A DNA stretch of 64,000 bases. It comes from an uncultured Christensenella sp. GTDB lineage: Bacteria; Bacillota; Clostridia; Christensenellales; Borkfalkiaceae. How positions within the stretch are numbered: position 1 is the stretch's first letter; each line of letters opens with the position of its first letter. The DNA is taken from positions 1-64,000 of the forward strand of contig CAJTNY010000001.1 in assembly GCA_910577875.1 (NCBI GenBank), written 5' to 3'. A program made the translations under genes and the position numbers. The notes below the pieces were generated by a model, which was given only the letters and a program-made list of their open reading frames with translations, was not told where the DNA came from and did no database searches. Below, piece after piece: positions 7,912 through 15,311 of this stretch.

Positions 7912-8808
7912 ATGAAAGTTGTTTTATACGTTTTTTCAGGGACAGGCAATACTTTAAAAGTCGCTTCCCTTTTTAAAAAATATATGAATGCGCAAGTAAC
8001 GGTATATCGCGTTTCCGCGAAAAGCGGAAACGCTCCTTCGCCCGAAGGATTCGACGTTGTCGGTATCGGCTACCCTATCCACGCCTTCAACGCGCCCGAA
8101 CCCGTTTTGAAATTTGCCAAAAAACTGCCCGAAGTAACTTACAGACGGACTTTCATTTTTAAAACGTCAGGCGAAGGACTTCATCTGAACGACTGCTCGT
8201 CGCAGAAACTCATTAAAATCATATCCAAAAAAGGCTACGACGTAACGTTAGAACGGCACGTTGTTATGCCCTACAATATGATTTACCGCCACTCGGACGA
8301 AATGGCGAAACAAATGTGGATATATGCGCAGGCGTACGTAAAACTTATCTGCGCGGAAATAGAAAGCTTCAAGCGCGAAAAAGTCAAGCTTCATTTTCAC
8401 AAGACGTTCTATGCGCCTTTATTCAGAATAGAGCATATTTTTACGCATCTTCACGGTCCGCTTTTCAGAGTCGATAAAAACAAATGTCTTAACTGCGGAA
8501 AATGCGAGAGAGTCTGTCCCGAAAACAACATAACTTTCGAGGACGGAAAATACAAGTTCGGCAGTAAATGCGTGCTGTGTATGGGCTGCGCTTTCGAGTG
8601 CCCCGCCGACGCGGTTCACGTCGGTATTTTCAAGTACTGGAAAGTAAACGGTAGTTACCGCCTCGAAGAGCTTGCAAACGACGAAAGCATTATTTTCCCT
8701 CTTGTTCCCGACCACGCGAAAGGCATTTACAGACTGTATAAAAAATATTACCGTGAAGTAGACGAAATGCTCGAAAAAGCAAATATAAATCCTGCTGAAT
8801 TTATTTAA
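7912..8808 (+). CDS. EFR1-type flavodoxin/4Fe-4S ferredoxin fusion
   Basis: A 298-residue redox carrier. Residues 1-150 are flavodoxin-like, with the FMN phosphate loop FSGTGNTLKVA near residue 10 and the GIGYPIHAFNAP strand near 55. Residues about 190-245 carry two 4Fe-4S clusters: CLNCGKCERVCPENN and CVLCMGCAFECPADA. EFR1 proteins are widespread in Clostridia, and their electron partners are mostly unknown. The gene follows the dehydrogenase-zinc ribbon gene closely and precedes a DUF3592 gene with no gap. The family name is recognition by architecture; the partnership is inference from gene order. Confidence 0.9.
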   Translation: MKVVLYVFSGTGNTLKVASLFKKYMNAQVTVYRVSAKSGNAPSPEGFDVVGIGYPIHAFNAPEPVLKFAKKLPEVTYRRTFIFKTSGEGLHLNDCSSQKLIKIISKKGYDVTLERHVVMPYNMIYRHSDEMAKQMWIYAQAYVKLICAEIESFKREKVKLHFHKTFYAPLFRIEHIFTHLHGPLFRVDKNKCLNCGKCERVCPENNITFEDGKYKFGSKCVLCMGCAFECPADAVHVGIFKYWKVNGSYRLEELANDESIIFPLVPDHAKGIYRLYKKYYREVDEMLEKANINPAEFI

Positions 8809-9243
8809 ATGCAATCGGTCAATAAAAGCTTAATTCTCGGTTTTGTAATAATAATTTTAATAGGCGTCGGTCTGCTTATCGGCGGGATAGTTCACTTGGA
8901 CAGCAAGAAAAATCTGATAGAAACGGAAGGCTACGTAGTCAGCATATATACAAGGATAGGTGACGACGGCTTTAAAGAATATAAACCTTCTGCACTGCGT
9001 TATTTTGTGGACGGGGTAGCTTATGAAACGTCCTCTGTAAGATGGTTCAAACAGCCTATTCAGATGGGCGACACTATGACCGTATGGTACAAAAAAGATA
9101 ACCCGCGTGAAACAGTGATAAGCAACGTCAGCAATGAAACTATGTCTCTTGCGCTTATGGGTTTCGGCGGAGTACTGATTGTCGCCGGTATAGCGTTAAT
9201 CTGCAAATATCTTTACGATGTTAAACGGCGCAAAAAAGTATGA
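8809..9243 (+). CDS. DUF3592-type membrane protein
   Basis: A 144-residue protein with a hydrophobic helix at residues about 8-28, an extracytoplasmic or cytoplasmic beta-rich domain (GYVVSIYTRIGDDG to VWYKKDNP) and a second helix at about 112-135, followed by a basic tail KRRKKV. The order TM, W-Y-x-x-x-N-P type beta domain and TM is that of DUF3592. Start codon immediately follows the stop of the EFR1 gene, so the genes are very likely cotranscribed. Function unknown. Confidence 0.75.
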   Translation: MQSVNKSLILGFVIIILIGVGLLIGGIVHLDSKKNLIETEGYVVSIYTRIGDDGFKEYKPSALRYFVDGVAYETSSVRWFKQPIQMGDTMTVWYKKDNPRETVISNVSNETMSLALMGFGGVLIVAGIALICKYLYDVKRRKKV

Positions 9244-9279
9244 AACGCGACACACAAGCGTAAAATTTATTATAAGGTT

Positions 9280-10206
9280 ATGAACGTTAAAAAATTCTTT
9301 ATAAATACGGCGCAAGGCGCGGTAATCGGCGTTGCTATGATTATCCCCGGCGTAAGCGGCGGAACCCTCGCCGTCTTAATGAACGTCTACGATAAACTCA
9401 TAAACGCTATAAGCAATTTGCGCCGCGACTTTAAAAACAGCATTGTTTTTCTGCTGCCTATACTTTTAGGCGCGGTAATCGCCGTCGCTGCAATGTACTT
9501 CCCTTTAAAGTACGCGCTGAAATACGCTCCGTTCCCAACTGTTATGTTGTTTGCCGGACTTATGGCGGGCTCAATCCCCAAAATCGTCAAAGACGGTTTA
9601 AAACAGGGCTTTAAGCCTTTTAACGTCGTTTCTGTTTTAATACCTCTTGCTGTCGTTATCTGTATTTGTTTTATTCCTAATATGGGAAATGCGGACCTCT
9701 CTTCAGCTATGCCCTGGTATGGTTATTTACTTCTCATACTTGTCGGTATGCTTGCAAGCTGTGCGCTCGTTATTCCCGGCGTAAGCGGGTCTATGCTCTT
9801 ACTTATTTTCGGATACTACAACGCGATTTTCGATACCGTTTCAGCGTTAAAAGCCGATTTCGGACACTCGCTTTTAGTGCTTGCAATGTTCGCAATAGGA
9901 ATTATAGTCGGCTTTTTCAGTATAGCTAAACTTATGAAGCTGTTATTGTCAAAGTTCCCGCGTGGAACAAACTGGGCGATTATCGGTTTTGTTATCGGCT
10001 CTATTCCCGCGATTTTTATAACGTATAACTCAAACTTCCCCGAATTCGTCTATGCATCTTTAAATACGGCGCATATAATAATAGGCGCGGTCTTATGCCT
10101 TCTCGGAATTATCGGCAGTTATGCGCTGACCGCGTACGTTGAAGCAAAAAATAAAAACAAAACCGTCGAAAGCGAAACACCAGCGCAAAACGAACCGCAA
10201 GAATAA
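9280..10206 (+). CDS. popT: DUF368 membrane protein, probable undecaprenyl-phosphate transporter
   Basis: A polytopic membrane protein of 308 residues with two related halves, each opening with the family motif: MIIPGVSGGTLAVLMNVYD near residue 21 and VIPGVSGSMLLLIFGYY near residue 165. DUF368 proteins (PopT) were shown to recycle the carrier lipid undecaprenyl phosphate across the membrane during cell-envelope synthesis, a role shared with DedA proteins; transfer of that function here is by homology. The C-terminus is a soluble, charged tail. It is followed by a terminator, ending this gene group. Confidence 0.85.
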   Translation: MNVKKFFINTAQGAVIGVAMIIPGVSGGTLAVLMNVYDKLINAISNLRRDFKNSIVFLLPILLGAVIAVAAMYFPLKYALKYAPFPTVMLFAGLMAGSIPKIVKDGLKQGFKPFNVVSVLIPLAVVICICFIPNMGNADLSSAMPWYGYLLLILVGMLASCALVIPGVSGSMLLLIFGYYNAIFDTVSALKADFGHSLLVLAMFAIGIIVGFFSIAKLMKLLLSKFPRGTNWAIIGFVIGSIPAIFITYNSNFPEFVYASLNTAHIIIGAVLCLLGIIGSYALTAYVEAKNKNKTVESETPAQNEPQE

Positions 10207-10219
10207 TTATTTCTTAATA

Positions 10220-10252
10220 AAAAAATAACCGTTATTAAAACGGTTATTTTTT
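10220..10252 (+). terminator. Terminator downstream of the DUF368 gene
   Basis: Arms 10220-10232 and 10240-10252 (AAAAAATAACCGT / ACGGTTATTTTTT), a 7-base loop and a T-rich right arm. Confidence 0.85.
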
Positions 10253-10272
10253 GTATGATACGCGGTTTTTAA

Positions 10273-10307
10273 AAACCCGCCCCTATTTAAAAATTTAGGG
10301 CGGGTTT
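10273..10307 (-). terminator. Terminator downstream of the XRE gene
   Basis: Arms 10273-10282 and 10298-10307 (AAACCCGCCC / GGGCGGGTTT). In minus direction the hairpin ends in A/T-rich sequence, just after the stop codon of the regulator at 10315. Confidence 0.7.
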
Positions 10308-10314
10308 AATCTAT

Positions 10315-10650
10315 TTATAATTTTATCTTTTCTCTAATTTGTTTGATGAACGTGTCCTTTTCCTCTTCTTTAAGACGATTCCACAGCATCATTAATTCTT
10401 TTATTTCGTTCTTTTCTTCACCGCAACCGTTAACAAGTTCTTCGACTGACATATCAAAAACCTTTGCTATGCGAATAAGAGATTTTTCGCTTGGCGTATG
10501 GGGAATAGCGCTGAACCAGTTTTTAATCGCGGTCTTGCTAACTTTGGAAAGTTTTGCCAATTTATAGACTGTCATACCGCGAATCTTCATTTCATACGCA
10601 ATTCGTTCGTTTATACTTACAAATTCCATCCCCGATTCTTCTTCCGCCAA
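10315..10650 (-). CDS. XRE-family helix-turn-helix regulator
   Basis: A 111-residue DNA-binding protein. Residues about 15-65 are a Cro/CI-type HTH (INERIAYEMKIRGMTVYKLAKLSK then SKTAIKNWFSAI and SEKSLIRIAKVFDMSVEELV); the rest is a charged helix, probably for dimerisation. The start is taken as TTG at 10650 because AGAGGTG lies 5 bases before it; ATG at 10629 lacks such a site. Two TTTACTAT repeats around its -35 box suggest self-repression. It neighbours a decayed HTH gene and a broken DUF4085-like gene, so it may be the survivor of an accessory module. Confidence 0.85.
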   Translation of the reverse strand: MAEEESGMEFVSINERIAYEMKIRGMTVYKLAKLSKVSKTAIKNWFSAIPHTPSEKSLIRIAKVFDMSVEELVNGCGEEKNEIKELMMLWNRLKEEEKDTFIKQIREKIKL

Positions 10651-10667
10651 AAAACACCTCTACTTCT

Positions 10668-10707
10668 ATTATACTTTACTATTTATTTAACGTCAATAAT
10701 TTACTAT
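10668..10707 (-). promoter_or_regulatory. Promoter of the XRE gene with two TTTACTAT repeats
   Basis: On the minus strand TTGACG (10691-10696), a 17-base spacer and TATAAT (10668-10673). The octamer TTTACTAT occurs at 10675-10682 and 10700-10707 (plus-strand reading), on either side of the -35 box, which suits an autorepressor operator. Promoter is clear; operator is inference. Confidence 0.65.
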
Positions 10708-10713
10708 AATAAA

Positions 10714-10836
10714 TCAATAATCTTTTCTGCCGATTAAAACGTCTATTTCGATATTATAATAATCAGCTAACGTTACAAGATTATCCAACGTGATTTGTCT
10801 TTTGCATAAAATATATCTCAACAAAGTCGTCGGTAT
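10714..10836 (-). pseudogene. Remnant of an XRE helix-turn-helix gene (3' part)
   Basis: The minus-strand frame from 10836 to the TGA at 10714 reads as the end of an HTH domain: IPTTLLRYILCKRQITLDNLV followed by LADYYNIEIDVLIGRKDY. This matches the second half of Cro/CI-type domains (recognition helix neighbourhood, last helix and the usual terminal G-R-K-D-Y). A stop codon lies immediately upstream and no first half is found, so the gene is truncated. Confidence 0.75.
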
Positions 10837-10881
10837 TTATAATCATAATAAATTTAAAGTTTTATTATAACAGGAATTAAA

Positions 10882-11158
10882 ATGAAGTATTTTACAAAAA
10901 AATTTAACACGCCGGAATGGTTAGCGTATGCGCACAGTTACGTAAGAGCGGACAAAAACGCTGAAAGTTTTGACGAAGAGTATTTTGCAACTCGTAATTT
11001 TTATCAGGCAGGATAAAAATAACGACGTGTAAGAGCTTAAAAAAATCGACGAATTTGTGAACGAACCGGATATAAGCGACGAGGAACGAAAAATCAGAGC
11101 GATAAACAGGGATATATTTGTAGAAAACAACCGCAATAGAATTGACTGTGGAATTTGA
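10882..11158 (+). pseudogene. Broken DUF4085-like gene
   Basis: An ATG at 10882 opens MKYFTKKFNTPEWLAYAHSY, resembling the start of DUF4085 proteins, but meets a stop at 11014 after 44 codons. A second piece in another frame (about 11033 to the TGA at 11156-11158) continues with KKIDEFVNEPDISDEERK, consistent with the same protein after at least one frameshift and an internal deletion. Not expected to give a full product. The family link is tentative; the broken state is visible. Confidence 0.6.
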
Positions 11159-11190
11159 CCGTAAATTGCAGGTATATAGTTAAATATTAA

Positions 11191-11230
11191 AAACCGGCCT
11201 TGCGGAAATTAATTTCCGCAAGGCCGGTTT
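11191..11230. terminator. Perfect palindrome, probable bidirectional terminator
   Basis: Two 20-base arms (11191-11210 and 11211-11230) form an uninterrupted palindrome ending in TTT on both strands. It lies after the small gene at 11248 (minus) and after the broken gene (plus). Confidence 0.8.
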
Positions 11231-11247
11231 ATTTAATTATTCAATTT

Positions 11248-11586
11248 TTATTTTCTTTTGTTGAGGCGTTTTATTATTTCATCACAGCAGTCAATCATAG
11301 TTTCCAGACATTCGTCGAGCTGACCGACTTCGTTTATAGGTATTTTCTTCTTGACGGCTTCGCTTATCACTGCCGCGGCGAAGTTGTAAGACCTGTATAA
11401 ATTTTTAAGGAAATAATCGACTGTAATAAAAGATTTCTTTTCCGTTAAGTGCAATTTATACACTTCCTGCAAGTCCGCACCTGCCTCTTTAAACAGTCTT
11501 GCGTTGCGGACTTCCTCTATACTGCAAATATCCCCTCTCAGTTTTTTCAGAAGGGCTGTCATTCTCGAGTTTTCGAGTTCGGACAT
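11248..11586 (-). CDS. Small helical protein of unknown function
   Basis: A 112-residue protein I do not recognise. It is predicted all-alpha and charged (SELENSRMTALLKKL at the start, KKKIPINEVGQLDECLETMIDC in the last third, ending KRLNKRK), with no signal peptide or membrane segment. AGAGG precedes the ATG. It lies downstream of rpoC, separated by a hairpin at 11602-11628, and might receive read-through from the RNA polymerase operon. No function should be assumed. Confidence 0.6.
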   Translation of the reverse strand: MSELENSRMTALLKKLRGDICSIEEVRNARLFKEAGADLQEVYKLHLTEKKSFITVDYFLKNLYRSYNFAAAVISEAVKKKIPINEVGQLDECLETMIDCCDEIIKRLNKRK

Positions 11587-11601
11587 AATAAACCTCTTTA
11601 T

Positions 11602-11628
11602 TACCGCGCACTTTTAACGTGCGCGGTA
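11602..11628 (-). terminator. Hairpin after rpoC
   Basis: Arms 11602-11611 and 11619-11628 (TACCGCGCAC / GTGCGCGGTA), loop of 7. In the minus direction there is only a weak T-run after it, so partial read-through into the next gene is possible. Confidence 0.65.
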
Positions 11629-11646
11629 TTAAATTTGAAAACTGAT

Positions 11647-14600
11647 TTATTTAAGTGGTTTTACTACGCTGCTGTACGCCGCGTTTATTGCGGGGGACAT
11701 ATTCTTATATTCTTTTACGCCCGTACCCGCAGGAATGAGTTTACCTATGATTACGTTTTCTTTAAGACCGACTAACGGGTCGACTTTGTTCTTTATAGCC
11801 GCGTCCGTAAGAACTCTTGCCGTTTCCTGGAAAGACGCCGCAGAAAGGAACGAATCTGTCGAAAGGGCCGCTTTGGTTATACCTAAAAGCACGCGTTTTT
11901 GAAGCGCGGGAGTTCCGCCGTTTTCGATTGCTTTTTGGTTCTCTTCTTCTACCGTGAACATATCGACTGTTTCGCCGGGCAGAAGGTTTGTGGAGCCTGC
12001 ACTCTCGATTTTAACCTTTCTGAGCATCTGACGGACGATAATTTCAACGTGCTTGTCGTTGATATCAACGCCCTGGGAACGATAAACGGACTGGACCTGT
12101 TCGAGTATATAGTCCTGTACGCCTCTTACGCCAGATACTCTTAAAATATCCTGGGGATATACCGAACCGGTGTTCAGAACGGTACCCGGTTCTACTCTGT
12201 CGCCCGATTTGACGTGAAGTTCTGCATTGAAAGGAAGAGTATACTCCTTCTTCTGCTCGCCTGTTACGGGGTCTTTTATTATAACGTGTTTTAAGTTATC
12301 TTTATCGTCTATGGCAACGATGCCCGAAACTTCGCAAAGTGTTGCGCAACCCTTTGGTTTACGCGCTTCGAAAAGTTCTTCGACACGGGGAAGACCCTGC
12401 GTAATGTCGCCCGTAGCCGCGATACCGCCCGTATGGAAGGTACGCATCGTAAGCTGGGTACCGGGTTCGCCTATCGACTGCGCCGCGATTACACCGACAG
12501 CCTCGCCGGGCTGAACGGGTCTGTTTGTAGCCATATTTTTGCCGTAGCATTTAGCGCAGACGCCGAAACGTGAATTACAGCTGAATATCGAACGTATGGA
12601 AACCTGTTCGATTCCCGCGTTTACAACGTCTTTTGCAAGAACGTCGGTAACGAAACCATTCTGAGGAACAATCACGTTTCCGTTCTTGTCTTTGACGTCT
12701 TCCGCAACGAATCTGCCCTGTATTCTGTCTTCAAGACCTTCGATGACTTCGCCGTTGGGACCGATTATAGCTCTGACGAGCATACCGCGGGGTTTCTTGC
12801 TACCTGCCATACAGTCGTCTTCACGGACTATTACATCCTGCGAAACGTCTACAAGTCTTCTCGTAAGATAACCCGAGTCAGCCGTCTTTAACGCAGTATC
12901 GGCAAGTCCTTTACGTCCGCCGTGCGAGGATATAAAGTATTCGAGAACCGAAAGGCCCTGTCTGAAACAAGATTTAACCGGAACCTCGATTTTCTTACCC
13001 TGAGGGTTAACCATCAGTCCGCGCATACCGGAAAGCTGTTTCATCTGGTCGATTGAACCGCGGGCACCCGAGTCAGCCATCATCCAAATGGGGTTGAACT
13101 TATCGAGTGATTTTTTAAGTGCATCGGTAACTGCATCGGTAGCCGAATCCCAAGCGTCGATAACTGCGTTATAACGCTCTTCTTCTCTCAAAAGTCCACG
13201 CTGGTATTTCTTCTCGATTTTGAATACTTTATCTTCCGTTTCCGCAACTATCGCCTTTTTAGCGTCGGGGATATGCATATCGAATACGGAAGTTGTAACC
13301 GCGCCTATCGTTGAGTATTTATAACCGAGCGTCTTAATCTTATCGAGCACTTCTGCCGCTCTGGGCGCGCCGCCAGTCTTAAAGCAGCGGTCCACAATTC
13401 TGCCGAGCTGTTTTTTACCTACTGCCGCGGCATTGCCGAGGAACTCGTAAGAAATTTCGTATTTTAAATAATCTTCTTTTTTGGTACGGTTTACAAAGCC
13501 TAAGTCCTGAGGCATATTCGAGTTGAATATAATTCTGCCGACCGTGGTCTTAATTCTGCCCTGTACGGTTTCCCCGTCTACGTTTGCAGTGCGTCTGACG
13601 TAAATTTCGTCCTGTATGTGGACGAGTTTGGTCTGGTAAGCCATTAAAGCTTCGTCCTCGGAAATATACGCGTTGGGAACGTATTTTTCAGCTCCCTCGT
13701 CGCCTTCCGCGCACTCGTAGTATCTGTCGCCGCCCCAGCGGTAGAACTTGCCCTCTTCGCGGCGTATTATCGTAAGGTAGTACGCGCCGAGAACCATATC
13801 CTGCGCGGGCTGCATAACGGGTTTGCCGTCGGAGAGTTTCAATATATTGTTCGAGGAAAGCATTAAAAACCTTGCTTCCGCCTGAGCCTCGACCGAAAGA
13901 GGTACATGTACGGCCATCTGGTCGCCGTCGAAGTCCGCGTTGAATGCGGTACATACCAACGGGTGAATTTTAATTGCTCTGCCTTCGATTAAGACAGGTT
14001 CGAAAGCCTGAATCGAAAGTCTGTGAAGCGTAGGCGCACGGTTCAAAAGAACGGGATGCTCCTTTATTACCTGTTCCAGAACGTCCCAAACCAGTGGTTT
14101 CGCCTTTTCGACGGTACGTTTTGCGCTTTTAATGTTGTGGCACTGACCGCTTTCGACGAGTTTTTTCATAACGAACGGTTTGAAAAGCTCTATAGCCATT
14201 TCCTTGGGCAGACCGCACTGGTAGAGTTTGAGTTCGGGACCTACGACGATAACGGAACGTCCGGAATAGTCTACACGTTTGCCGAGTAGGTTCTGACGGA
14301 AACGTCCCTGTTTGCCGCGGAGCATTCCCGAAAGAGATTTGAGTTCTCTGTTCGAGGGACCCGAAAGGGCTTTACCGCGTCTGCCATTATCTATGAGCGC
14401 GTCAACGGCTTCCTGCAACATACGTTTTTCGTTCTTGACTATCATATCGGGCGCACCGAGTTCCATCATTCTCTTTAAACGGTTGTTACGGTTTATAACG
14501 CGTCTGTACAAATCGTTAAGGTCGGAAGATGCGAATCTTCCGCCGTCGAGCTGAACCATTGGACGGAGTTCGGGAGGAAGTACGGGAAGTACGGTCATTA

Positions 14601-15297
14601 CCATCCATTCGGGGCGGTTGCCGCTCTTTCTGAAAGATTCGAGGACTTCTATTCTCTTAACGGCTTTAACGCGTTTTTGAGCAGCCGTTCCCGTTTCTAT
14701 TACTTTTTTTGTTTCTTCACATTCTTTTTCGAGGTCTACCGCCATAAGAAGTTCACGTACGGCTTCAGCGCCCATACCGACTTTAAGGCCTGTAACTTCG
14801 CTTTCTCCGTACTTTTCTTCTATCTCGCGGAGTTCTTTATCGTTTATAACCTGTTTGTATTCGAGCGTGGGAACCGTGCCGGGGTCTATTACAACATAAG
14901 CGGCAAAGTATATAACTTGTTCCAGCGCTTTCGGCGACATATCGAGAATCAAACCTATTCTCGAAGGCACGCCTCTGAAATACCATATATGGGATACGGG
15001 AGCAGCGAGCTCTATGTGACCCATTCTTTCCCTTCTGACCTTTGCGCGAGTCACTTCGACACCGCACTTTTCGCAGGTAATGCCCTTGTAACGGATGCGT
15101 TTATATTTACCGCAATGGCATTCCCAGTCCTTCATAGGTCCGAAGATGCGTTCGCAGAAAAGACCGTCTTTTTCGGGTTTCTGGGTTCTGTAATTTATAG
15201 TTTCGGGCTTGGTTACCTCGCCCTTGGAAAGTTCCCTGATTTTTTCGGGGGAAGCTACGCTGATTTTGATAGAACTGAAATCATTTAATTCAAACAT
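11647..15297 (-). CDS. rpoC: DNA-directed RNA polymerase subunit beta'
   Basis: The 1216-residue catalytic subunit, normal Firmicutes length. The N-terminal zinc site is CHCGKYKRIRYKGITCEKCG (residues about 60-79), the Mg-binding active site is NADFDGDQMAVH (near residue 459), and the C-terminal zinc cysteines are in the stretch CNSRFGVCAKCYG. The jaw, trigger loop (QLTMRTFHTGG) and C-terminal clamp residues are all present. GGGAGG precedes the ATG, and it starts 15 bases after rpoB. No insertion or truncation was noticed. Confidence 0.99.
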   Translation of the reverse strand: MFELNDFSSIKISVASPEKIRELSKGEVTKPETINYRTQKPEKDGLFCERIFGPMKDWECHCGKYKRIRYKGITCEKCGVEVTRAKVRRERMGHIELAAPVSHIWYFRGVPSRIGLILDMSPKALEQVIYFAAYVVIDPGTVPTLEYKQVINDKELREIEEKYGESEVTGLKVGMGAEAVRELLMAVDLEKECEETKKVIETGTAAQKRVKAVKRIEVLESFRKSGNRPEWMVMTVLPVLPPELRPMVQLDGGRFASSDLNDLYRRVINRNNRLKRMMELGAPDMIVKNEKRMLQEAVDALIDNGRRGKALSGPSNRELKSLSGMLRGKQGRFRQNLLGKRVDYSGRSVIVVGPELKLYQCGLPKEMAIELFKPFVMKKLVESGQCHNIKSAKRTVEKAKPLVWDVLEQVIKEHPVLLNRAPTLHRLSIQAFEPVLIEGRAIKIHPLVCTAFNADFDGDQMAVHVPLSVEAQAEARFLMLSSNNILKLSDGKPVMQPAQDMVLGAYYLTIIRREEGKFYRWGGDRYYECAEGDEGAEKYVPNAYISEDEALMAYQTKLVHIQDEIYVRRTANVDGETVQGRIKTTVGRIIFNSNMPQDLGFVNRTKKEDYLKYEISYEFLGNAAAVGKKQLGRIVDRCFKTGGAPRAAEVLDKIKTLGYKYSTIGAVTTSVFDMHIPDAKKAIVAETEDKVFKIEKKYQRGLLREEERYNAVIDAWDSATDAVTDALKKSLDKFNPIWMMADSGARGSIDQMKQLSGMRGLMVNPQGKKIEVPVKSCFRQGLSVLEYFISSHGGRKGLADTALKTADSGYLTRRLVDVSQDVIVREDDCMAGSKKPRGMLVRAIIGPNGEVIEGLEDRIQGRFVAEDVKDKNGNVIVPQNGFVTDVLAKDVVNAGIEQVSIRSIFSCNSRFGVCAKCYGKNMATNRPVQPGEAVGVIAAQSIGEPGTQLTMRTFHTGGIAATGDITQGLPRVEELFEARKPKGCATLCEVSGIVAIDDKDNLKHVIIKDPVTGEQKKEYTLPFNAELHVKSGDRVEPGTVLNTGSVYPQDILRVSGVRGVQDYILEQVQSVYRSQGVDINDKHVEIIVRQMLRKVKIESAGSTNLLPGETVDMFTVEEENQKAIENGGTPALQKRVLLGITKAALSTDSFLSAASFQETARVLTDAAIKNKVDPLVGLKENVIIGKLIPAGTGVKEYKNMSPAINAAYSSVVKPLK

Positions 15298-15311
15298 ATT
15301 TTAACCTCCCT

